From contig JAHBYH010000004.1 in NCBI GenBank assembly GCA_019636055.1, positions 62,001-126,000 of the forward strand: 64,000 nucleotides of DNA, written 5' to 3'. The notes beneath the pieces are model-generated. The model was not told the origin of the DNA. It saw only the letters and a list, made by a program, of their open reading frames with translations, and did not search any database. Positions 42,922-51,255 of the stretch are shown in pieces; the first letter of the stretch is position 1; each line of letters starts with the position of its first letter. The stretch is from Candidatus Paracaedibacteraceae bacterium. GTDB taxonomy: Bacteria; Pseudomonadota; Alphaproteobacteria; Paracaedibacterales; Paracaedibacteraceae. A program made the position numbers and the translations under genes.

Positions 42922-44748
42922 ATGTTCTTTGATCTAAGACAGGAAAGATCCCGACTGTTTTTATGGATACCGGTCCTGATGGGGGCTGGTGTTTTTTTGT
43001 ATATGATTTATCCTGACATTGGCGGAATATCGTATGGGGTGATCATTAGTTTGCTTGCTTCATTTATTCTAAAGCCCCCTTATAAAATAATGTCAATTGC
43101 TTTGGTTTTTATGGGCCTCGGCTATGAGACATTATCTGTTAAGACGCATCAATTATCCCAAACGGTTCATCAGCTTTATGAAAAAGAAAAAGGGACTTTT
43201 ATTGGCACTATTCAGTCACAAGAATTCCTGACAGAGAAGCGACGGTTTGTTGTTCAACTTGCCGACGGACGACGTGTTCGTCTCAGCTATGTTGGAGGAC
43301 AGGCAGTTAATATTGGTGATGATATTCGGTTTAAAACAACCTTATTACCCTTTTCTAAACCCATACTTGATAATGGTTTTGACTATGGAAAGGCTGCTTT
43401 TTATAAGGGATTATCAGGCACAGGGCGGATGACAGACATGCGTGTTTTACGTCACCAAGATATGACTTCTTTTGAAGTTATTCGATCCCGCATAACTCAA
43501 ACGCTGCTGCGAATATTGCCTGGTGAGTCGGGAGCGATTGCCGCAGCATTAGTTACCGGCGAGCGGGGGAAAATATCAGATGTAACGCGTCAAGCCTATG
43601 CCGATGCGGGGATTGCTCATGTTTTGGCTATATCCGGGCTCCATCTAAGTATGATTGCAGGATTGATTTTCATGATTTTCCGTCGCGGGCTGTCTCTTAA
43701 CATGCGCCTTGTTGAGCGGTATAATCTTAAGAAAATTGCCGCTGTTGCAACCATTCCATTTCTTATTGCGTATCTATTGATCTCAGGCCAGGGGGTACCG
43801 GCTATTCGATCCTTTATTATGGTCGGGATTATTCTTGTCGGTGTGGTGACGGATCGCCAAGCTATTTCTATGCGAACGTTGGCTATAGCTGCTATCATTA
43901 TTTTGGCGGTTCAGCCTGAAAATCTAACTTCTGCTAGTTTTGCCTTATCTTTTGCTGCTGTGATGGCGTTGATTGCAGCCTATGAAGGTGGGTGGTCGCC
44001 GTTGTCCGATTGGGCAAACAACGGTGGGAAGTGGCGACGGGCAGTTGTTTATGGCCTTGGGATTATAGCCTCAACTGTGATTGCAACACTGGCGACCTTG
44101 CCAATAACTTTGTATATCTTTAATCGCATTTCCTTGCAGGCAATTATCGGGAATCTTGTAGCTATACCGCTGATGGGGTTTTTGATTATGCCATTGTTAT
44201 TGCTTGTTCTATTGTTGATGCCCTTTGGCGAGCCTTTTTTTATTCCTTCTATTTTGGATAAGTCGATTCAATGGATGACCGACGTAGCCCAATGGACGGC
44301 CTCTCTGCCGGGGGCATCTATTCAGGTGGCAAAACCGCCTCAGGCTTTTATTGTATTAATGGTTTTGGGTGGATTGTGGTTGTGTTTGTGGCAGACACGC
44401 TTGCGGTTCTTGGGGATGATTCCGGTTGTTTTAGCCTTGGGGTTTTTATGGGTAAAACCAAAACCCTTTTATTGGAAGGCACCAGAGGGGCAGATTTATT
44501 GGTTTGACGGACAGAGGCTTTCAACCTTTGCTAATTCAAGGCATAATGATTTTACTGAAGAGATTTTGCAGCGTCAGCTCGGGCTAACGGACATTCGTTA
44601 CGAGCCTGAGGACTTAGTGATGGCAGAGTTTGATAACCAAGATGTGGCTTTGCTGAATCAACGATTTTCTTGGCGCCAGCACAGGCATTTGTGTGATGAC
44701 TGTGATTTGATCGTTTCGCCTTATCGATTGCCTGATGGGGTTCAATGA
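42922..44748 (+). CDS. comEC: ComEC/Rec2-family DNA uptake channel protein
   Basis: ComEC carries single-stranded DNA across the inner membrane during natural transformation. The 608-residue protein has two N-terminal membrane helices, a soluble OB-like part (about 90-170), then the Competence domain with the hallmark AHVLAISGLHLSMIAGL and about eight more helices. It ends about 100 residues after the last helix. The metallo-beta-lactamase domain with HxHxDH found in longer ComEC proteins is absent, as in some Proteobacteria. The start lacks a strong ribosome-binding site, so the first residues are not certain. Confidence 0.85.
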   Translation: MFFDLRQERSRLFLWIPVLMGAGVFLYMIYPDIGGISYGVIISLLASFILKPPYKIMSIALVFMGLGYETLSVKTHQLSQTVHQLYEKEKGTFIGTIQSQEFLTEKRRFVVQLADGRRVRLSYVGGQAVNIGDDIRFKTTLLPFSKPILDNGFDYGKAAFYKGLSGTGRMTDMRVLRHQDMTSFEVIRSRITQTLLRILPGESGAIAAALVTGERGKISDVTRQAYADAGIAHVLAISGLHLSMIAGLIFMIFRRGLSLNMRLVERYNLKKIAAVATIPFLIAYLLISGQGVPAIRSFIMVGIILVGVVTDRQAISMRTLAIAAIIILAVQPENLTSASFALSFAAVMALIAAYEGGWSPLSDWANNGGKWRRAVVYGLGIIASTVIATLATLPITLYIFNRISLQAIIGNLVAIPLMGFLIMPLLLLVLLLMPFGEPFFIPSILDKSIQWMTDVAQWTASLPGASIQVAKPPQAFIVLMVLGGLWLCLWQTRLRFLGMIPVVLALGFLWVKPKPFYWKAPEGQIYWFDGQRLSTFANSRHNDFTEEILQRQLGLTDIRYEPEDLVMAEFDNQDVALLNQRFSWRQHRHLCDDCDLIVSPYRLPDGVQ

Positions 44749-44892
44749 TATTAACTTTCAGAAAAAGTCGTTATCAGGAATAAGTATATGGATGAATTCA
44801 GGGACGAGGCTGCGTAAGTTTAGATTACGACGTGCGCAAACTTGATAATCCGTAGGATTTGCTGTAGGACATGTTCCTAGTAATTATTATTA

Positions 44893-44920
44893 AAAAACCC
44901 TTCCAGTTGGAAGGGTTTTT
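44893..44920. terminator. Bidirectional terminator
   Basis: AAAAACCCTTCC and GGAAGGGTTTTT form a perfect 12-bp stem with an AGTT loop. Flanking A and T runs allow it to stop transcription in both directions, from comEC and from the convergent RRM gene. Confidence 0.9.
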
Positions 44921-44938
44921 ATTAATGAGAAACTCTCA

Positions 44939-45223
44939 TTATCTGCGAGCAGCAGGACGACGATCAGAATTTTCTTCTTTTGGTCGTGCGATGGCAACGT
45001 TCATACGGCGACCGTTTAGATCTTGGCCGTTGAGTTTTTCCATAGCTGTTGATGCTTGTTGTTCGCTTTCCATTTCAACGAAACCAAAACCCTTGCTGCG
45101 ACCGCTCATTTTGTCTGTGATGACTTTAGCGGAAACGACAGCACCGTGATCAGCAAAAAGCTGTTCAAGAGTTTGGTCGTTTACTGAGTAAGGCAAGTTG
45201 CTGATGTATAGCTTATTGTTCAC
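44939..45223 (-). CDS. RRM-domain RNA-binding protein
   Basis: The 94-residue protein is a single RNA recognition motif. RNP2 is LYISNLP (residues 5-11) and RNP1 is KGFGFVEM (about 45-52). The C-terminal tail is short and basic (RRPAARR). Similar small proteins in cyanobacteria and some Proteobacteria bind single-stranded RNA and often respond to cold. The start is GTG at 45223 behind AAAGGAG. A long leader (about 100-150 bases) precedes it. Confidence 0.93.
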   Translation of the reverse strand: MNNKLYISNLPYSVNDQTLEQLFADHGAVVSAKVITDKMSGRSKGFGFVEMESEQQASTAMEKLNGQDLNGRRMNVAIARPKEENSDRRPAARR

Positions 45224-45625
45224 AATGAATCTCCTTTAAAATTAAGCCCGGTGCACAAAAGGAGACCAAAAGAAACCCTTTTAGTTCCGATGACGCAACC
45301 GTATCACACTTTTATATTGTAGTCTGATCGGCTGTTAAAAAGTGGTTAAGAACAAAGCTTAAAAAAGGCAAAAACACTAACGGACTTTTATAACACCTAT
45401 CGCACAACGATACAATTTGAACTATAGGCTATACTTGACAGAAAAGTAAAGAAGGAAAAATTAAAGCTTTTTATCGTTGCTGTTGCGAGGGCTAGTTTAT
45501 GGTGTTTAATTGTATTTATACATAAATAATAACGTGTCGTTTTGATTGAGTATAAACGTCATCCTTGAGTCTTGTTATATGTTTTGTTATCCTTTATTAA
45601 CGAATATTTTTTTGATTGGATTGTT
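45224..45625. other. Divergent control region between RRM gene and murC
   Basis: This 402-bp AT-rich stretch has no ORF. A consensus-like TTGACA at 45435-45440 points toward murC, with a weak AATTAA 18 bases later. On the other strand TACAAT near 45315-45320 could be a -10 box for the RRM gene. No repeat element of the A-D types is present. Confidence 0.35.
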
Positions 45626-47098
45626 ATGCGCGTAGCTCCTCAGACAGTGCGTCAGCTTCATTTTGTTGGAATCGGTGGTATCGGCATGAGTGGTATTGCT
45701 GAGGTTTTAGTTAACCTTGGTTATTCTGTGACAGGCAGTGATGTCTCGGAAAACCCGAATGTTCAACGCTTGCGATCTTTGGGAGCAAAGATTCATATTG
45801 GTCATGCGGCTGAAAACGTTGTAGGCGCCCAAGTTGTGGTGATATCAACGGCGGTGAAGGCGGATAACCCTGAAGTTATTGAGGCACGTCGGTTACGTAT
45901 CCCTGTTATTCGCCGGGCTGAAATGTTGGCAGAGTTAATGCACCTTAAACAGTCTGTTGCTATTTGCGGAACACATGGCAAAACCACGACAACATCCATG
46001 ACAGCAGCACTGTTCGATGCCGCTAATTTAGATCCGACAGTTATTAACGGCGGGATCATCAATTCCTATGGTACCAATGCGCGATTGGGGTCGGGGGATT
46101 GGATCGTGGTCGAAGCGGATGAGTCGGATGGAAGTTTCTTACGATTGCCTGCAACCATTGCTGTGGTCACAAACATTGATGCGGATCATATGGATTTCTA
46201 TCCGGATTTTGACACTCTGCGTCACGCCTTTGTAACCTTTATTGAACGTACACCGTTTTATGGTCTGGGGGTTTTATGTATTGACCATCCGGTTGTTCGA
46301 TCGTTGTTGCCGGAAATCACAGATCGTCGTTTGGTAACATATGGTTATGCCGAAGATGCTAATGTTCGTGCGGTTAATATTCGTGAATCCCAAGACGGTG
46401 TAACATTTGATGTTGATATCACACCAAATTCTGCTTTTGCTCAGGCTGATGATCAAGTGAGCGCTTTGCCTCGTCGTATTAAAGACATTTTCTTGCCAAT
46501 GGTCGGTAAACATAACGTACAAAACAGTTTGGCTGTTATCTCGATCGCTCAAGAATTAGAGATTGACGACGAGGCCGTACGTCAAGCATTTGCCGGGTTC
46601 AAAGGGGTTAAGCGTCGTTTTACACGGGTTGGGATTTCCCATGGTGTCACGGTTATTGATGATTATGCACACCATCCTGTTGAAATTAACACCGTATTGG
46701 ATGCAGGCCGTCAAGCAAGCCGTGGTAAAATCATTGCGGTGATGCAGCCCCATCGGTATTCACGTCTACACCATTTATTTCAAGAATTTTCTGAATGCTT
46801 TGCCCATGCAGACCACGTAATTATTACACCTGTTTATTCGGCAGGCGAAAATCCATTGGACGGTATTCATAGTGACGCTCTGGCCGATGCTGTAAGAGCA
46901 CAGGGTAAGACCGTTGCGACAGTCAATGCACCTGAAGAAATTGCGCCTCTTGTTGCAACATTAGTTGAAGCTGGTGACATGGTTATTTGCCTTGGTGCGG
47001 GCAGTATTACTCAATGGGCGGCAGCTTTACCGGGGCAGTTGGATGAAATTCTTCCTTTGGGAAAAGATCAAGCCCTCGTGTCTGAGAGTGTTGCATGA
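45626..47098 (+). CDS. murC: UDP-N-acetylmuramate--L-alanine ligase
   Basis: MurC adds the first amino acid of the peptidoglycan stem peptide. The 490-residue protein has the nucleotide loop HFVGIGGIGMSGIAE, the ATP loop CGTHGKTTTTSM, EADESDGSF, and DDYAHHP in the C-terminal domain. ATG 45626 gives MRVAPQTVRQLHFVGIGG, the normal N-terminus; an upstream start would add 18 residues without a ribosome-binding site. It overlaps murB by 4 bp. ddl and ftsQ, which often follow murB, are missing here. Confidence 0.96.
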   Translation: MRVAPQTVRQLHFVGIGGIGMSGIAEVLVNLGYSVTGSDVSENPNVQRLRSLGAKIHIGHAAENVVGAQVVVISTAVKADNPEVIEARRLRIPVIRRAEMLAELMHLKQSVAICGTHGKTTTTSMTAALFDAANLDPTVINGGIINSYGTNARLGSGDWIVVEADESDGSFLRLPATIAVVTNIDADHMDFYPDFDTLRHAFVTFIERTPFYGLGVLCIDHPVVRSLLPEITDRRLVTYGYAEDANVRAVNIRESQDGVTFDVDITPNSAFAQADDQVSALPRRIKDIFLPMVGKHNVQNSLAVISIAQELEIDDEAVRQAFAGFKGVKRRFTRVGISHGVTVIDDYAHHPVEINTVLDAGRQASRGKIIAVMQPHRYSRLHHLFQEFSECFAHADHVIITPVYSAGENPLDGIHSDALADAVRAQGKTVATVNAPEEIAPLVATLVEAGDMVICLGAGSITQWAAALPGQLDEILPLGKDQALVSESVA

Positions 47099-47994
47099 GT
47101 TTGAGAGAATCTCTGCCAGAGGTGCGAGGGCGTTATAGCTTTGATGCGGCTATGTCAGATCAGACCTGGTTTCGGGTCGGCGGTCCAGCTGATGTCCTGT
47201 ATAAACCGGCGGATCTTGATGATCTTATTCATTTTTTAAAGAATCGCCCCGAATCGGTGCCACTTTATGTTGTGGGGGCAGGATCTAACCTGCTTGTCCG
47301 AGACGGGGGTGTCCGCGGTATTGTTATCCGTTTGGGGCGGGGATTCTCTTCAATAGAGCGCGATGGGTTTTTGGTTACCGTTGGAGCTGCGGCTTTGGAT
47401 CGAACAGTTGCCATGTCTTGTGGGCAGTGGGGGTTGTCGGGGCTCGAATTTCTTGTTGGTGTGCCGGGAACCATTGGTGGTGCCGTTAAGATGAATGCGG
47501 GGTGTTACGGGGCCGAGACCAAAGACCGCCTTGTTTGGGCAGATGTGCTTAGTTTTGATGGTACGCTGCACCATTTGACGCAAGATCAACTCGAGATGAC
47601 GTATCGACATAGCAATCTACGCCCTGACCAGATCGTTATTGCAGCGCAATTCCGCTGTGATGAGGGGGATTCAGCGCAGATCTTAAACCGCTTAGATCAA
47701 TTGTTAGCAGAACGCGAGGCTTCTCAGCCTGTGCGTGGGCGAACGGGGGGGAGCACATTTCGTAATCCTGCTGGGCAAAGTGCCTGGAAATTAATAGATG
47801 AGGCCGGCTGTCGCGGCCTGATGGTGGGGCAAGCTCAAGTTTCAGAAAAGCATACAAATTTTCTTTTGAATACCGATCATTGCTCAGCTGCAGATCTAGA
47901 AGAGTTGGGGGAACGTGTCCGTCAAAAGGTCAAAGATAAATCTGGCTATGATCTGCATTGGGAAATCGTGCGGATGGGGCAGAAACAATCCTGA
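47095..47994 (+). CDS. murB: UDP-N-acetylenolpyruvoylglucosamine reductase
   Basis: MurB reduces the enolpyruvyl group to make UDP-MurNAc, using FAD and NADPH. The 299-residue protein has TWFRVGGPADVLYKP, the FAD loop VVGAGSNLLVRDGG, the GVPGTIGGAVKMNAG stretch and the catalytic serine in RGRTGGSTFRNP, plus SEKHTNFLLN near the end. It is translationally coupled to murC through ATGA. A short gap with a repeat follows instead of ddl. Confidence 0.96.
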   Translation: MSLRESLPEVRGRYSFDAAMSDQTWFRVGGPADVLYKPADLDDLIHFLKNRPESVPLYVVGAGSNLLVRDGGVRGIVIRLGRGFSSIERDGFLVTVGAAALDRTVAMSCGQWGLSGLEFLVGVPGTIGGAVKMNAGCYGAETKDRLVWADVLSFDGTLHHLTQDQLEMTYRHSNLRPDQIVIAAQFRCDEGDSAQILNRLDQLLAEREASQPVRGRTGGSTFRNPAGQSAWKLIDEAGCRGLMVGQAQVSEKHTNFLLNTDHCSAADLEELGERVRQKVKDKSGYDLHWEIVRMGQKQS

Positions 47995-48014
47995 GGGATA
48001 GTCGGTTAGACAAG

Positions 48015-48060
48015 TAATTAAGAGTGAAGCCTACATTTAGTAGGTGAGCGACGCAGTTGT
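48015..48060. repeat. Palindromic intergenic repeat, copy D2
   Basis: AAGTAATTAAGAGTGAAGCC, then TACATTTAGTA and GGTGAGCGACG. In inverted orientation it matches the core of the element at 3474-3555. Degenerate outer ends (TTAGACA and TATCTAA) may extend it to about 48005-48075. Confidence 0.4.
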
Positions 48061-48198
48061 GATATCTAATCGTTAATATAGTTGACTATAAGTCAAGGGA
48101 CTACGTGAAAAATATATCCTTATATCAGTCGCTATTGATTTGTTGGGCGTTTCCCCATACACTAAAAGTTAGTTTTATTATAAGATTTAAGAACGGTT

Positions 48199-50091
48199 AT
48201 GTTACAGACATTTAGAAAACACTCTGGTGGTATTTTTGCTAAGGTTTTGTTTGGGTTACTAGTTGCCAGCTTTGCCTTTTGGGGAATTGGCGACATGTTC
48301 AGCAGTTATACAGCGATGCAGCCTGTAGCCAAAGTTGGTGAAATTTCCATTGCTCAAGAAGATTTTATGCGATCTTATCAAAAAATCGTCACCCGTATGC
48401 AAACAATTGCAAAGGGCAAATTAAAGACTGATGATATTCGCCGTATGGGAATTGATAAGCGTGTTTTGGATGATCTTGTTAACTCAGCTGTTCTTGACAA
48501 CGAAATTAAACATTTGGGGTTGCGCGTTAGTAACATAGCTCTTGAGGAATTTATTAAGTCTGTTCCTGCCTTCCAAAATAAAGCAGGGCAATTTGATCGC
48601 AATCAATTCCGCTATTTGCTGTATAGCAATGAAATGTCAGAGGCCGGATTTATTCATGAAAGCCGTGAAGGGTTGTTAAAGCAACAGTTGATTGGGACTT
48701 TGTCAGCCAGTGTTCGTTTGCCACAACAGTACAAAGACCTTGTTTTTAAATCTCAAGAGCAGCAAAAAGTTTTTGATGCTGTTTATATTCCTTTGAATGC
48801 GGGTAAAGTTGACGGTAAGGCAACAGATCAAGAGTTAGAGCAGTTGTATCAAACTCAGCAAGAAGTATTTGCCCAACCTGAATATCGTACGGTTTCGATT
48901 CTTATTGTCGATCCAGCGAAACTTCAAGCATCTATTAAGGTTCCTGCCGAACGTTTGCAGCAAGAATATGAAGCGCGTCGCGAATCTTTCCGTACGCCAG
49001 AATTAAGAGACGTAACTCAATTAACCTTTACCTCAAAGTCTGATGCAGAAAAAGCTCAGGCTGAATTGGCGGTGGGGCAGACACCGTCTGCTGTGGCCAA
49101 GTCTGTTAAAGGGGATGTTAAGACCTATGCAAAGGCAGCTGAGGATAAGTTTTCGACTGACCATGCTAAGGCCATTTTTGCTTTGGCAAAAGGTAGTATT
49201 ACAGATGTTTTGTCATCCGCTTTTGGTTGGACTATTTTCAAAGTAACAGATGTTACACCATCAGAAATTTTGCCTTTTGATAAGGTTAAAGATCAAATTG
49301 AGTCTGGTCTAAAGTCAGATATCTATTCGGCACAAATGACTGAACTGCAGAATAAAATTGAAGATGGATTAGCTGGCGGAACACCTGCTAGTGAATTGGC
49401 AAAGGAATATAATCTTGAAGCGATGACCTTTAAGTCGATTGATGCGGGTGGTTTTGATGCCGACGGCAAATCAATAGTTCCTGATAAACTGAAAGAAGTT
49501 GTTCTGGAAAATGCCTTTAGTCAAGATGAAGGTGTTGCAAGTTCCCTGATCAACACAGCCGACGGCCGCAGTGTTGCGGTGGTTGTGACCAAGATTACAC
49601 CCAAGACAATTCCGCCTTTTGCTGACGTAAAGACAAAAGTCGGAAAACTATGGCGAGAACACCACCAGCGCGAAGCTGTTGCTAAGATGGCTCAGGACAT
49701 TGTTGCTAAAACAAAATCAGCAGCTGATTTTGTGGCGCAAGCAAAGTCCCATGGATTATCCGTGCGTACATTGGCACCCGTTAGCCGCGTAAGTCTGGAA
49801 GAAGGAAAGTACGTTGATGATAAAGTAACACCGCAAGCGTTGCGCGTTGGTTTTGCCCTAGCACCCGCCCAAGCGGGAATTGCTCCTGTTAAGGACGGCT
49901 ATGTTGTTCTGATGCCGGTTAAAACACTTCCATTCGATATTGCTAAGAATAAAGAAAAGCATGAGAACTTTGATAAGGCATTGCGATTGATGATTCAACG
50001 GGACTTCCAGGAATCGTATATCGATGCCTTGAAGAAGAAAATTAAACCCGAAATTCGTGAAGATATACTGCATCGGTTGTTGGATCGATAG
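48199..50091 (+). CDS. PpiD-like membrane-anchored periplasmic foldase
   Basis: The 630-residue protein has a short cytosolic head, one membrane helix (about 13-32, FAKVLFGLLVASFAFWGIGD) and a long periplasmic part. The order is a SurA-N-type chaperone region, a parvulin-like domain around 255-350 (LRDVTQLTFTSKSDAEKAQ to AFGWTIFKVTDV) and a second peptidyl-prolyl-isomerase-like region before the C-terminus. This matches PpiD/SurA-N_3 proteins that help newly exported proteins fold. The parvulin domain seems degenerate, as in E. coli PpiD. It has its own terminator. Confidence 0.85.
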   Translation: MLQTFRKHSGGIFAKVLFGLLVASFAFWGIGDMFSSYTAMQPVAKVGEISIAQEDFMRSYQKIVTRMQTIAKGKLKTDDIRRMGIDKRVLDDLVNSAVLDNEIKHLGLRVSNIALEEFIKSVPAFQNKAGQFDRNQFRYLLYSNEMSEAGFIHESREGLLKQQLIGTLSASVRLPQQYKDLVFKSQEQQKVFDAVYIPLNAGKVDGKATDQELEQLYQTQQEVFAQPEYRTVSILIVDPAKLQASIKVPAERLQQEYEARRESFRTPELRDVTQLTFTSKSDAEKAQAELAVGQTPSAVAKSVKGDVKTYAKAAEDKFSTDHAKAIFALAKGSITDVLSSAFGWTIFKVTDVTPSEILPFDKVKDQIESGLKSDIYSAQMTELQNKIEDGLAGGTPASELAKEYNLEAMTFKSIDAGGFDADGKSIVPDKLKEVVLENAFSQDEGVASSLINTADGRSVAVVVTKITPKTIPPFADVKTKVGKLWREHHQREAVAKMAQDIVAKTKSAADFVAQAKSHGLSVRTLAPVSRVSLEEGKYVDDKVTPQALRVGFALAPAQAGIAPVKDGYVVLMPVKTLPFDIAKNKEKHENFDKALRLMIQRDFQESYIDALKKKIKPEIREDILHRLLDR

Positions 50092-50110
50092 GGTTTCTCA
50101 AGTAAAAAGA

Positions 50111-50140
50111 AAAAGGAGGGTTGTTTGCCCTCCTTTTTTA
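50111..50140 (+). terminator. Rho-independent terminator of the PpiD-like gene
   Basis: AAAAGGAGGG pairs with CCCTCCTTTT and a T-run follows, 20 bases after the stop codon. Confidence 0.9.
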
Positions 50141-50206
50141 TGGGGGACTTTCGATTTTATCAAAGATATGGTAAGCTTCTTCTAACTCTAAAACACATGG
50201 AAAATA

Positions 50207-51253
50207 ATGATGTCGCAGCAACTACAACAATGGCAGTCGGAAATCGATGCCGCGCAATCCATTCGGGATTTGGATGACCTGAAAGTAAGGCTTTTGGGGA
50301 AGACGGGTGAAATTACGTCCTTGCTCAAGACACTAGGGACATTGCCACCAGAGGAACGCAAAGACCGAGGGGCCGAGATTAACCAGTTGAAACTTGTTGT
50401 GTCGGATCATATGGATAGTCGTCGGTCTCTTTTGGAAGAGCAAGAGCTAGAAGCTCGACTGGCGTCAGAAAAGATTGACGTGACCTTGTCTGCACGGCCA
50501 GAAGCCGTTGGGTCCCTTCATCCTATTACCCAAGTGTTTGGTGAGATCATTTCCTATTTTGCAAAGTTTGGTTTTGATATTGCGACAGGGCCAGAAATTG
50601 AGGATGAAGAGCATAACTTTGCGGCTTTGAATATGCCTGATCATCACCCGGCACGCCAATCCCATGACACATTTTATTTTATGCCGGATGAATCCGGAAT
50701 TCGTAAATTACTGAGAACTCATACATCAACGGTTCAGATCCGCACTATGCGCAATTCTCAGCCGCCGATTCGTATCTTGGCGCCGGGTCGTGTTTTTCGC
50801 TGTGATTATGATGCGACGCACACCCCCATGTTCCATCAACTTGAAGGCTTGGTTATCGATAAAGATATTAATTTTGGCCACCTGAAAAGTACGGTTATTG
50901 AGTTTTGCCGTCACTTTTTTGAGATTCCAGATCTAAAGATCCGTTTCCGCCCTAGTTTCTTTCCATTTACAGAACCGTCTGCTGAAATGGATATCGGCTG
51001 TGATCGCAGTGGCGGTGGTATTAAGTTTGGTAAGGGTGATGATTGGCTCGAAGTTTTTGGCTGCGGTATGGTTCACCCAAATGTCTTAAGAAATTGCGGT
51101 ATTGATCCAGAAGTATATCAAGGATTTGCCTTTGGCTTTGGCGTCGATCGTTTTGCTATGTTGAAATATGGTATTCCTGATCTGCGTTCTATGTTTGAAT
51201 CAGATAATCGTTGGTTGTCTCACTATGGTTTTTCCCCATTCGGAGGTAAATAA
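50207..51253 (+). CDS. pheS: Phenylalanine--tRNA ligase alpha subunit
   Basis: PheS carries the catalytic site of the heterotetrameric synthetase. The 348-residue protein has an N-terminal coiled coil (about 1-90), motif 2 ([11 protein letters not shown] to [21 protein letters not shown]) and motif 3 [18 protein letters not shown]. The first ATG is at 50207 and a second follows at once; either works. It ends 2 bp before pheT. The usual upstream rpmI-rplT pair is absent. Confidence 0.97.
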   Translation: MMSQQLQQWQSEIDAAQSIRDLDDLKVRLLGKTGEITSLLKTLGTLPPEERKDRGAEINQLKLVVSDHMDSRRSLLEEQELEARLASEKIDVTLSARPEAVGSLHPITQVFGEIISYFAKFGFDIATGPEIEDEEHNFAALNMPDHHPARQSHDTFYFMPDESGIRKLLRTHTSTVQIRTMRNSQPPIRILAPGRVFRCDYDATHTPMFHQLEGLVIDKDINFGHLKSTVIEFCRHFFEIPDLKIRFRPSFFPFTEPSAEMDIGCDRSGGGIKFGKGDDWLEVFGCGMVHPNVLRNCGIDPEVYQGFAFGFGVDRFAMLKYGIPDLRSMFESDNRWLSHYGFSPFGGK

Positions 51254-51255
51254 TA

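Noticed and set aside
45572..45625. Upstream start for murC
   Set aside because: The added 18 hydrophobic residues are not part of MurC, and there is no ribosome-binding site.
46274..46753. Minus-strand ORFs opposite murC
   Set aside because: Shadows of a well-conserved gene with no ribosome-binding site or motif.
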